The translations under genes and the position numbers were made by a program. The notes under the pieces are model-generated. The model was given only the letters and a program-made list of their open reading frames with translations. It did not search any database and was not told where the DNA came from. A DNA stretch of 64,000 nucleotides from Sediminicoccus sp. KRV36 (GTDB lineage: Bacteria > Pseudomonadota > Alphaproteobacteria > Acetobacterales > Acetobacteraceae): contig NZ_CP085081.1 in NCBI RefSeq assembly GCF_023243115.1, positions 4,299,001 through 4,363,000 on the forward strand, read 5' to 3'. Positions 26,655 through 34,042 of the stretch are shown in pieces (within the stretch, counting starts at the first letter, position 1; every line of letters begins with the position of its first letter).

Positions 26655-27106
26655 GCCGCGTGATGCCTCGCCCCAGGCCGGGCCACCGCCGCAACCTTGC
26701 CGTCCAGCAGGCCTGGATCGTCTTTGGTGGAAGCGCGGATCATGCCTGGCAGCGCCTGTTGCGGCCAGGCTTCAGGCATTGCTTCGCGGCGATCGAGGAT
26801 GCGGCGGGATGGATGGTCCTGGAGCTCCTGTCGGGGCGCCTGCTGCTGGCGCGGCTGTCGGTGCCGGCGGGTTATGACCTGCCCGGCTTCTATCGCCGGG
26901 CGGGCCTCAAGCCGGTCGGGCCCTTCCCGCTGGAGGAGCAAACCGCGGGGGCTCCGCTGCGCGGCGTCCCGCTGAATTGCGTATCCCTGTGCCGGGCCGT
27001 CCTGGGGCCCCATGCCCCCTTTGCGCTGACTCCGGCGGGGCTGCACCGCACACTTTCGACCCGGATTGAATCTAGGAAAAAATACTTGACAGAAGAGTGG
27101 GGCTAG
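26651..27106 (+). CDS. Hypothetical protein, second gene of phage-like cassette
   Basis: A 151-residue protein starting on the stop of the previous gene. The core QQAWIVFGGSADHAWQRLLRPGFRHCFAAIEDAAGWMVLELLSGRLLLARL looks like a small alpha/beta domain with His and Cys at a possible active site. A basic C-terminal tail (RIESRKKYLTEEWG) follows. No family is recognised with confidence. The end of this gene carries the strong-looking TTGACA promoter element for the downstream virion genes. Confidence 0.65.
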   Translation: MSRVMPRPRPGHRRNLAVQQAWIVFGGSADHAWQRLLRPGFRHCFAAIEDAAGWMVLELLSGRLLLARLSVPAGYDLPGFYRRAGLKPVGPFPLEEQTAGAPLRGVPLNCVSLCRAVLGPHAPFALTPAGLHRTLSTRIESRKKYLTEEWG

Positions 27107-27115
27107 GCGTAAAAG
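27086..27115 (+). promoter_or_regulatory. Putative promoter for virion genes
   Basis: A perfect TTGACA at 27086-27091 is followed after 18 bases by TAAAAG (27110-27115), four of six matches to the -10 consensus. It overlaps the last codons of the preceding gene and lies about 155 bases ahead of the first structural-block gene. It is the best sigma-70-like promoter I noticed by eye in the window. Confidence 0.5.
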
Positions 27116-27166
27116 ACTTCTGCCAAGGGGCGAATTGCGTTCGTCACCCTTCGGCCCGCCAGTTTC

Positions 27167-27211
27167 AGGGCTGGCTCCTCCCCCGCAAGGGCAAGAGGGG
27201 CCAGCCCTTTC
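27167..27211 (+). terminator. Leader hairpin, terminator- or attenuator-like
   Basis: AGGGCTGGCTCCTC (27167-27180) pairs with GAGGGGCCAGCCCT (27195-27208) with one mismatch or wobble, followed by TTT and then TCTGCGTT. The T run is short, so it is a weak intrinsic terminator at best. Its place between the TTGACA promoter and the first structural gene suggests attenuation or antitermination of late transcription. Confidence 0.45.
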
Positions 27212-27269
27212 TGCGTTCAGCCCCTTTTGCAGTCTGGCCCCTCACCATCCTCCAAGGAGATCGCCGCGC

Positions 27270-27500
27270 ATGGCAGGCCTGTTCCGAGCCCCGAAGCCTG
27301 TTGTGGTTCCACCCCAGCCCGCTGCCGCGCCCATGACGGCCGAGCCTGCGCCCGCCGCCGCCCAGGCGGCGGATGCGGCGCGTGTCGAAACCCGTGCGGC
27401 GGCGCGGCAGGGCGTGGCCGGCACCATCGCCACCTCGGCCCGCGGTGTGCTGACACCGCTGCCCATCGCACTGACCCGCAAATCCCTTCTTGGCGAGTGA
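27270..27500 (+). CDS. Small Ala/Pro-rich hypothetical phage protein
   Basis: A 76-residue product, MAGLFRAPKPVVVPPQP then an Ala-rich middle, ending in GTIATSARGVLTPLPIALTRKSLLGE. The end resembles short proteins found just upstream of podovirus-type portal genes (TSxRGVL...KxxLG), from memory. An AAGGAGA lies nine bases before the ATG. It is located 5 bases before the portal gene and is probably a minor head or assembly protein. Confidence 0.65.
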   Translation: MAGLFRAPKPVVVPPQPAAAPMTAEPAPAAAQAADAARVETRAAARQGVAGTIATSARGVLTPLPIALTRKSLLGE

Positions 27501-27505
27501 GGCCC

Positions 27506-28954
27506 ATGACCCCCCAGCAGATCCTCACCCGGCATGACGCGGCCATCGGCCGGCGCCGTCCGCATGAAGCCCAGTGGCGCGATGCCTATGCCCATGTGCT
27601 GCCCGCCCCGCACGAGGCAGCGAGCCTGTATGACGCCACCGCCGCCGATGCCGCGGAGCAGCTCGCGGCCTCGCTCCTCGCGGAGCTGACGCCGCCCTGG
27701 TCGCGCTGGTTCGGCCTCGCCCCCGCCCGCGCCCTGGCGGATACGGAGGAAGGCCAGGCCGCCGCCGCCGCGTTGGAAACCACGGCCGAGACGCTGCAAG
27801 CGCATCTGGACCGCTCCAACTTCGCCGTAGAGATGCACCAGGCCTTTCTCGACCTGGTCATCACCGGCACCGGCATCATGCTGGTGGAGGAAGCGCCCCC
27901 AGGCGAAACGACGGCCCTGCGCTTCTCGGCCATCCCGGTGCGCAGCGCCATCCTGGAAGAGGGCGTCAACGGCCGGCTGGATACGGTGTTCCGCGAAGCC
28001 CGCATGACCACGGCCGAAATGCTGCGCCGCTTCCCCTTCGCCGAAATTCCCGCCGCCATGCAGCGCGAAGCCGCAGCGGAGGCGGACGCGCCAGACCCCA
28101 TTCGCCACCGCCTGATCGAGGCGGTCTGGCCCGACGGGGCCGGCCATCGCTACGCTGCGGTGTTCGATGCGGAGGGTCTGAAGGCGCCGATCCTCGTCGC
28201 GCAGGGGCGTTTCGCGGATGCGCCCTTCATCGCGTTCCGCTGGCTGAAGGCGCCGGGCGAAACCTATGGCCGTGGTCCCGTCATCAAGGCCCTGCCCGAT
28301 ATCCGCACCGCGAACCGCGTGGTGGAGCTGGTGCTCAAGAACGCCTCCATCGCCGTTACCGGCATCTGGCAGGCCGAGGATGACGGCGTGCTCAACCCGG
28401 CCACGGTCCAGCTCATTCCCGGCGCCATCATTCCCAAGGCGCCGGGCAGCGCGGGGCTCACGCCGCTCGCCGCACCCGGCAATTTCGATGTTTCGCAGCT
28501 GGTGCTGAATGACCTGCGTGCCCGCATTCGCACCGCCCTCCTGGCGGACCGGCTGAGCATCGCGCGGGACCAGCGCATGACCGCGACCGAGGTGCTGGAA
28601 CGCAGCGCCGAGACGGCACGCCTGCTGGGCGCCACCTATGGCCGGCTGCAGACGGAATTGCTGACGCCGCTCATCGCCCGCAGCCTCGCCATTCTGGCGC
28701 GCCGCGGGGAAGTTCCGCCGGTTCTGCTGGATCAGGGGCGTGTGGCGCTGCGCTACGAAAGCCCGCTGGCCCGTGTGCAGGGCCGCGCCGATGCGGCGAA
28801 TACGCTGCTCTTCCTCGATGCCGTCGCGAAGATGGGTGAGGCGGCCGCCGCCCAGGTGGATGCGCCCGCCGCCGCCCGTTGGCTCGCCCGCACACTCGGC
28901 GCGCCGGCCGAAATCCTCACACCCGTGCCCTCCCCCCTGGTTCAACCGGAGTGA
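27506..28954 (+). CDS. Head-to-tail connector (portal) protein, T7-like
   Basis: A 482-residue portal of the podovirus head-tail connector family. The start MTPQQILTRHDAAIGRRRPHEAQWRD..AYAHVLP, then LTPPWSRWFGL, FYVITGTGIML-type VITGTGIMLVEE, RWLKAPGETYGRGPVIKALPDIRTANRVVELVLKNA and a C-terminal RMTATEVLERSAE are hallmarks. It forms the dodecameric ring through which DNA is packaged and to which the short tail attaches. ATG 27506 is chosen over a long upstream frame that overlaps the previous gene. Confidence 0.9.
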   Translation: MTPQQILTRHDAAIGRRRPHEAQWRDAYAHVLPAPHEAASLYDATAADAAEQLAASLLAELTPPWSRWFGLAPARALADTEEGQAAAAALETTAETLQAHLDRSNFAVEMHQAFLDLVITGTGIMLVEEAPPGETTALRFSAIPVRSAILEEGVNGRLDTVFREARMTTAEMLRRFPFAEIPAAMQREAAAEADAPDPIRHRLIEAVWPDGAGHRYAAVFDAEGLKAPILVAQGRFADAPFIAFRWLKAPGETYGRGPVIKALPDIRTANRVVELVLKNASIAVTGIWQAEDDGVLNPATVQLIPGAIIPKAPGSAGLTPLAAPGNFDVSQLVLNDLRARIRTALLADRLSIARDQRMTATEVLERSAETARLLGATYGRLQTELLTPLIARSLAILARRGEVPPVLLDQGRVALRYESPLARVQGRADAANTLLFLDAVAKMGEAAAAQVDAPAAARWLARTLGAPAEILTPVPSPLVQPE

Positions 28955-28962
28955 TCCCGAAC

Positions 28963-29700
28963 ATGCCCGACAACCTGCTCGATACCGCCATGGTCAGCGC
29001 CACGGCCGGCACCGCTGGCACCCGCCCTGCCGATGTGCCCGAGAAATTCTGGGATGCGGAACGCGGCGAATTGCGCGTGGACGCCCTGCTGAAGAGCTAT
29101 CGGGAGCTGGAGCGCCGCATGTCTCAACGTGCCGCACGCCCAGGCCCCGAGGCCGATGAGGAGGAGCGCCGCCGCTGGCGCGAGATGATGAACATTCCGG
29201 AATCGCCGGATGGCTACATGATCGAGCCGAAGCACGAGCTTTGCGGCCCGGATTCCGACATCAATCAGCGCCTGCACGAGGCGGGCTTCACCTGCGAGCA
29301 GGTGCAGCTGGTCTATGACCTCGCTTCCGACCGCCTGCTGCCGCTGGTGGCCGAGGCCGCGCAGCAATTCGAAGCCGACCGCCAGGCCGAGAAGCTGCGC
29401 GCGCATTTCGGCGGCGAGGAACGATTCCGCCGCGTCGCCGCCCAGCTCAAGGCCTGGGGAGCGGCCAACCTGCCGCCAGGCGTGCTGGAAGCACTCTCCA
29501 CCACCGAGGAAGGGGTGCTGGCGCTGGAGCGGATGATGCGCGGCAATGAGCCACGCATGGAAGCCGATCCACAGCCGCCCGAAATGCTCGATGAAGGCGA
29601 ATTGCGCCGCCTGATGCGGGATCCGCGCTACTGGCGTTCCCGCGAGCCGGAATTCGTGAAGCGTGTGACCGATGGCTTCCGTAAGCTCGTGGGCAGTTGA
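28963..29700 (+). CDS. Capsid assembly scaffolding protein, T7-like
   Basis: A 245-residue acidic, helical protein between portal and capsid genes, the position of T7 gene 9. It begins with VPEKFWDAERGELRVDALLKSYRELERRM, a motif of phage scaffolds (protein meets its capsid through such a short segment), followed by a long charged helix region (FEADRQAEKLRAHFGGEERFRR). A C-terminal block LRRLMRDPRYWRSREPEFVKRVTDGFRKL completes it. Such proteins direct procapsid assembly and then leave or are degraded. ATG 28963. Confidence 0.8.
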   Translation: MPDNLLDTAMVSATAGTAGTRPADVPEKFWDAERGELRVDALLKSYRELERRMSQRAARPGPEADEEERRRWREMMNIPESPDGYMIEPKHELCGPDSDINQRLHEAGFTCEQVQLVYDLASDRLLPLVAEAAQQFEADRQAEKLRAHFGGEERFRRVAAQLKAWGAANLPPGVLEALSTTEEGVLALERMMRGNEPRMEADPQPPEMLDEGELRRLMRDPRYWRSREPEFVKRVTDGFRKLVGS

Positions 29701-30086
29701 CCGCGCGCGATCCGGTCAAGGCACTTGCGCCTGACCGGTGAATCGCTCGCGCAGCATGCGCGCGATCCGGTCAGGCCGCTGCCGCCGGATCAGTGACCCG
29801 CGGGCAAAACCCTCTCGAGACGCAGGGCGCGTGGCGCGCTGACGCTTGGACGTCGCGCACCCGCCCTGCCTGGCCGCCGATCCGCCTCCTCCCCGGGCGA
29901 TTGGCGGCCGCGCCCGCCGCAGGCTGACGGACCCATGTTCCGCGCCGCGGCGGGCGCCCCCTTTCATCCGCGCAAAACCCACGGCCGCAGGGCCCAGGGC
30001 GCGTGGATGCGGCGCGCCCCGCGCGGCCCGGAAACGGCCAACCGCACGGCGCGCCCTCCCCCCCAAACCTCCTTCGGAGAATCTCC
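29701..30086. repeat. Non-coding spacer with REP-like inverted repeats
   Basis: No convincing gene is seen in these 386 bases. At 29707-29746 GCGATCCGGTCA pairs with TGACCGGTGAATCGC; at 29764-29791 GATCCGG pairs with CCGGATC. The phrase CGCGCGATCCGGTCA occurs twice (29704 and 29760 regions). Further right, two diverged stretches begin with GCAAAACCC and contain CGCAGGGC and GGCGCGTGG. The region separates scaffold and capsid genes and may act as a processing site or weak terminator. The capsid Shine-Dalgarno (CGGAGA) lies at its end. Confidence 0.55.
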
Positions 30087-30920
30087 ATGTCCGGTTCCAT
30101 CGACCAGGCCTTCGTGACGCAGTTCCAGGCCGAAGTGCATGAGGCGTATCAGCGCCAGGGCAGCAAGCTGCGCCCCGCCATCCGCAGCAAGTCCAACGTG
30201 AAGGGTGCGAGCACCATCTTCCAGCGCGTCGGCCGCGGCACCGCCACCTCCAAGGCGCGCAACAACGTGGTTCCCGTGATGAACCTCGAATACTCCGCCG
30301 TCTCCTGCTTCCTGCAGGACCATTACGCGGGGGACTGGATCGACAAGCTCGATGAGCTGAAGACCAACGCGGATGAGATCGGCGTCCTCGCCTCGGCCGG
30401 CGCCCATGCGCTGGGCCGCAAGACGGATGAGCTGATCATCACGGCGCTGGACCTCGCCACGCGTGAGGCCGTGGGCACCCAATCCGGCCAGACCGACAAT
30501 GACGGCATGACCCGCGCCAAGGTGCTGCTCGCCTTCGAGATGCTGGGGGCGATGGATGTGCCCGATGACGGCAATCGCTATGCCGTGGTGGGCTGGAAGC
30601 AGTGGAGCGAATTGCTGACGCTGCCCGAGTTCTCCACCGCCGATTATGTGGGCGACAGCGCCCTGCCCTGGAAGGGCATGCAGGCCAAGCAATGGCTCGG
30701 CGCCACCTGGATCCCGCATACCGGTCTGACCAAGACCGGGACGATCCGCTCCTGCTATTTCTTCCACAAGACCGCCATCGGCCATGCCGCGGCGTCCGAG
30801 ATCGTCACCGACGTCACCTGGCATGGCGATCGCGCCGCGCATTTCGTGAACAGCATGATGAGCCAGGGCGCCTGCCTGATTGACGATGCCGGCGTCGTGC
30901 GGATGCGCTGCAAGGAATAG
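30087..30920 (+). CDS. Major capsid protein
   Basis: A 277-residue protein starting MSGSIDQAFVTQFQAEVHEAYQRQGSKL, with GASTIFQRVGRGTATSKAR, DWIDKLDELKTNADEIGVLASAGAHALGRKTDELII and a C-terminal HFVNSMMSQGACLIDDAGVVRM. This pattern, including the early charged beta region and the AHALGRKTDELI helix, matches HK97-fold capsid proteins of podovirus-type prophages in alphaproteobacteria, from memory. Gene order (portal, scaffold, capsid) supports the call. A CGGAGAAT lies just upstream of the ATG at 30087. Confidence 0.85.
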   Translation: MSGSIDQAFVTQFQAEVHEAYQRQGSKLRPAIRSKSNVKGASTIFQRVGRGTATSKARNNVVPVMNLEYSAVSCFLQDHYAGDWIDKLDELKTNADEIGVLASAGAHALGRKTDELIITALDLATREAVGTQSGQTDNDGMTRAKVLLAFEMLGAMDVPDDGNRYAVVGWKQWSELLTLPEFSTADYVGDSALPWKGMQAKQWLGATWIPHTGLTKTGTIRSCYFFHKTAIGHAAASEIVTDVTWHGDRAAHFVNSMMSQGACLIDDAGVVRMRCKE

Positions 30921-30998
30921 CGCCCGGCACCTCGCCTTTCTCTGGGCGGCTCCCTTCCGGGGGGCCGCCCTTCCCCCTTCCCTCCCGGAGATTCCGCC

Positions 30999-31568
30999 AT
31001 GGCGCTCACCGCGCTCGAACTCTGCTCGCGCGCCCTGCTGCGCATCGGCGCGCAGGCCATCGCCTCGATGGATGAGGGTACCGCCGAGGCGGAAATCGCC
31101 TCGGGGCTTTATGCCGGCCTGCGCGATGCGCTGATCTCGTCGCACCCCTGGAGCTTCGCCACGGGTCAAGCGACCCTGCCGCGCCTGGCTGGTGAGCCCC
31201 ATGCCGATTTCCGCCACGCCTTCCAGCTCCCGCCGAATTTCCTGCGTGCACTCTCCGCGGGCGGGCCGAGCCTCGGTCGCGGGCTGAATTACCGCCTGTT
31301 CGAGGACCGCCTGCATTGCGATGCGGCGCAGGTCACGCTCACCTACATCTTCCTGCCCCATGAGAGCAGCTTCCCGGCCTTCTTCGCGGCGGCGCTCGTG
31401 GCACGGCTCTCGGCGGAATTCTGCATCCCGCTGACCGAGAGCAGCGCCCGCGCCCAGCTCCTGTTCAACCAGGCCGAGGCCGAGCTGCGCGCCGCGCGCC
31501 GCGCCGACAGCCAGCAGGCGACGACGCAGGCGCTGGACGGCTTCCCGCTGATCCGCGTGCGGGGCTGA
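30999..31568 (+). CDS. Tail tubular protein A-like (head-tail adaptor)
   Basis: A 189-residue protein of the T7 gp11 type. MALTALELCSRALLRIGAQAIASMDEGTAEA...LYAGLRDALISSHPWSFATGQA is the familiar N-terminal adaptor block. FRHAFQLPPNFLRAL and YRLFEDRLHCDAAQVTLTYI follow, and the C-terminus is helical. In T7 it forms the ring between portal and nozzle. The position just after the capsid gene is as in T7-like phages. CCCGGAG precedes the ATG. Confidence 0.85.
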   Translation: MALTALELCSRALLRIGAQAIASMDEGTAEAEIASGLYAGLRDALISSHPWSFATGQATLPRLAGEPHADFRHAFQLPPNFLRALSAGGPSLGRGLNYRLFEDRLHCDAAQVTLTYIFLPHESSFPAFFAAALVARLSAEFCIPLTESSARAQLLFNQAEAELRAARRADSQQATTQALDGFPLIRVRG

Positions 31569-31572
31569 GAGC

Positions 31573-33453
31573 ATGGCCGCCTCCCGCCAGACCAAATCCA
31601 GCTTCACCGCGGGCGAGCTGGCGCCCGAACTTCTCGGCCGCGCCGATCTGCGCGCCTATGCCAATGGCGCGCGCCGGTTGCGCAATGTCTTCATCCAGCC
31701 CACCGGAGGCGTCACCCGCCGGCCAGGGCTTCGGCACCTCGCGTTGCTGCCTGGCCCCGCACGTCTGATCGCCTTCGAATTCAACACCGAGCAGGCCTAT
31801 CTGCTGGTGCTCACGCCCGGGCTGTTCAGCGTCTATCTGCAGGACGTGATGGTGGCGCAGGGCGGCGGCCCCTGGGACTCGGCACAGCTGGCGCAGCTGG
31901 CCTTCACGCAGAGCGCCGATACGCTGCTGATCTGCCACCCCGACATCCAGCCGCGGCGATTGACGCGCACGAGCCATACGAGCTGGACATTGACGCCATG
32001 GCCCGCCACCCAGCTGCCCACCTACCGCTTCGCTGATCCGGGCGTGACACTCACCCCGGGCGGCACGAGCGGCAGCGTGACCATGACCGCATCGGCCGGG
32101 GTGTTTCAGGCGGGCCATGCCGGCACGATTTTTCGCCTGCGCGGCAGGCCCGGCATGATCACTGCCGTCGCCTCCGCCACCCAGGCCACGCTGAGCCTGA
32201 GCGAGGCGCTGCCCGATACCGGCGCCAGCACCGATTGGGAGGAAGCTGCCTTCAGCCCCGTGCGCGGCTGGCCCGTCTGCGCCTGCTTCCACCAGGACCG
32301 GCTGGTGATCGGTGGCTCGCGTGATCTGCCGAACCGGCTCTGGCTCTCGCGCTCGGGCGATCTGTTCAACTTCGACAAAGCTACGGGGCTTGATGACCAG
32401 GGCATCGAGTTCGGCCTGCTTTCGGACCAGGTGAACGCCATTCGCGGCGTTTTCTCGGGCCGGCATCTCCAGGTCTTCACCACGGGCGGCGAATGGATGG
32501 TGAGCGGTGAGCCGCTGACACCCTCCTCCATCCAGTTGAACCGGCAGACGCGCATCGGCAGCAGTGCCACGCGCATGATCCAGCCGGTGGATGTGGATGG
32601 CAGCACCATCTTCGCCGCCCGGAGCGGAAGGGCGATCCACGAATTCGCCTATACCGACGTGCAGCAGGCCTATCAGTCTAATGACCTCGGCCTGGTGGCC
32701 GCGCATCTCATCCGCAACCCGACCTCCATGGCCTATGACCAGTCCCAGCGGCTGCTGCATGTGGTGATGGAGGATGGCGGGCTCGCCACCCTCACGCTGT
32801 TCCGTGCGGAGCAGGTCACGGCATGGACGCGGCAGGACACGGCCGGCGCCTTCACGAATGTCGCCGAGGTGGATGGCCGCGTCTATGTCACCGTGCAGCG
32901 CCAGGGCACCCCGCGGCTGGAGCGCTTCGAGCCGGGCTTCGGCCTGGATGCGGCGCTGGATGGCGCCAGTGCCTCGGCGCAGGACCGCTGGACGGGACTG
33001 GGCCATCTGGAGGGCGCCGCCGTCGGCATTCTGGCGGATGGAGCGCCGCGCCAGGGTGGCACAGTGTCGCTCGGCGCCGTCACGCTGGACCCGCCTGCCT
33101 TCGCCACGCAGATCGGCCTCAGCTTCGCGCATGAGATCGAGCCCTTGCCCCCCGAACTGACAGGCGTGGCCGGCAGTCGCGCGGCACCGCTGCGCCTGGT
33201 CTCGGTCAGCTTCCGGCTGCTGGAGACGGCCGCACTCGACGTGGATCTCGGCCGTGGCGCCGCACCCGTGCCGTTCCGGCGGCTGGATACGCCCCTGCTG
33301 GACGCGCCACCGCCACGCTTCAGCGGGGATGTGCGCCTGGCGGCGCTGGGCTGGCGCCGGGATGCGATGCGTCCGCTCTGGCGGATCACGGGCGACGCGC
33401 CACTGCCGCTCACCCTGCTCTCCGTCACCACCGATATGAGGACGACCGACTGA
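31573..33453 (+). CDS. Tail tubular protein B-like (tail nozzle)
   Basis: A 626-residue protein with beta-propeller-like repeats. The start QTKSSFTAGELAPELLGRADLRAYANGARRLRNVFIQPTGGVTRRPGL is characteristic of the large podovirus tail proteins. VCACFHQDRLVIGGSRDLPNRLWLSRSGDLFNF and SDQVNAIRGVFSGRHLQVFTTGGEWM follow, which match the gp12/nozzle family. It should form the short tail tube. It ends on the start of the next gene (TGATG). Confidence 0.85.
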   Translation: MAASRQTKSSFTAGELAPELLGRADLRAYANGARRLRNVFIQPTGGVTRRPGLRHLALLPGPARLIAFEFNTEQAYLLVLTPGLFSVYLQDVMVAQGGGPWDSAQLAQLAFTQSADTLLICHPDIQPRRLTRTSHTSWTLTPWPATQLPTYRFADPGVTLTPGGTSGSVTMTASAGVFQAGHAGTIFRLRGRPGMITAVASATQATLSLSEALPDTGASTDWEEAAFSPVRGWPVCACFHQDRLVIGGSRDLPNRLWLSRSGDLFNFDKATGLDDQGIEFGLLSDQVNAIRGVFSGRHLQVFTTGGEWMVSGEPLTPSSIQLNRQTRIGSSATRMIQPVDVDGSTIFAARSGRAIHEFAYTDVQQAYQSNDLGLVAAHLIRNPTSMAYDQSQRLLHVVMEDGGLATLTLFRAEQVTAWTRQDTAGAFTNVAEVDGRVYVTVQRQGTPRLERFEPGFGLDAALDGASASAQDRWTGLGHLEGAAVGILADGAPRQGGTVSLGAVTLDPPAFATQIGLSFAHEIEPLPPELTGVAGSRAAPLRLVSVSFRLLETAALDVDLGRGAAPVPFRRLDTPLLDAPPPRFSGDVRLAALGWRRDAMRPLWRITGDAPLPLTLLSVTTDMRTTD

Positions 33454-33893
33454 TGGCTGCCATCTCATCCCTTGCCACACTCGCCTCGGCCGGCGTCGGC
33501 ATCTATGCGCAAAACCGCGCGGCACAGCAGCAAAGGGCGACGCAGCGCGCCCAGCTCCAAGTGTCCCAGCAGCAGGATGCCGGCCGCCAGGAGCAACTCG
33601 CCCTGCAGCAGCAGGCGGAGGCGCGGGCGCGCGGCGAACAGGTGGCGCGCACGGTTGCTTCGGCCCGGGCGCGGCTTGCCGGTGGGGGCCTGGCCGTAAA
33701 TGACGGCTCGGCCGCGGCGGTGACGCAGGGGCTGCGCGCCGATGCGGCGGCCGGCCAGGCGGATAGCGATGCGTTGTTCCGCGCGCGCCTTGCTTCCGGC
33801 CGCGCTTCCCTGCTCAATCCCGATGCCACGCTGACCAATGTGCTGCGCGCCATCCCGAGCTTCGGCAACGCCGTGCGCAACCTGCTGGACTAG
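33453..33893 (+). CDS. Gln/Ala-rich coiled-coil virion protein (internal-protein-like)
   Basis: A 146-residue protein. An N-terminal hydrophobic segment (ISSLATLASAGVGIYA) is followed by a long Gln/Ala/Arg helix (residues about 18-65) and then GGLAVNDGSAAAVTQGLRADAAAGQADSDALFRARLASGRA. By position and composition it could be the counterpart of T7 gp14, an internal virion protein that helps form the channel in the host envelope. Homology is not certain. Large gp15/gp16-type core proteins are absent. Confidence 0.65.
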   Translation: MAAISSLATLASAGVGIYAQNRAAQQQRATQRAQLQVSQQQDAGRQEQLALQQQAEARARGEQVARTVASARARLAGGGLAVNDGSAAAVTQGLRADAAAGQADSDALFRARLASGRASLLNPDATLTNVLRAIPSFGNAVRNLLD

Positions 33894-34002
33894 GACCGCG
33901 ATCGTCCTGGCGCGCTTGCGCCAGGGCGTGAATCGCCGGTCCGGGTCATCCACGACCGCGATCGTCCTGGCGCGCTTGCGCCAGGGCGTGAATCGCCGGT
34001 CC
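33894..34002. repeat. Two identical 49-bp hairpin (REP-like) elements
   Basis: Identical 49-base copies at 33894-33942 and 33954-34002 are separated by 11 bases. Each holds the perfect stem CCTGGCGC-GCTT-GCGCCAGG (33906-33925 in the first copy). Outer flanks GACCGCGAT and ATCGCCGGTC partly extend the pairing. They lie between the internal-protein and tail-fibre genes and contain no gene. The phrase GTGAATCGC is shared with the spacer at 29701-30086, suggesting one dispersed family. Confidence 0.92.
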
Positions 34003-34042
34003 CCGCGGCACTCCCCCTTCCCCTCGATCTTCGGAGCACATG

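Noticed and set aside
31465..33525. 686-codon antisense frame over the tail nozzle gene
   Set aside because: The composition is Arg/Gln/His-rich with no family motif, and the sense strand encodes a recognisable phage protein in an ordered cassette.
33894..34002. CRISPR or att duplication
   Set aside because: There are only two copies with an 11-base gap, each a self-complementary hairpin; no integrase is near.
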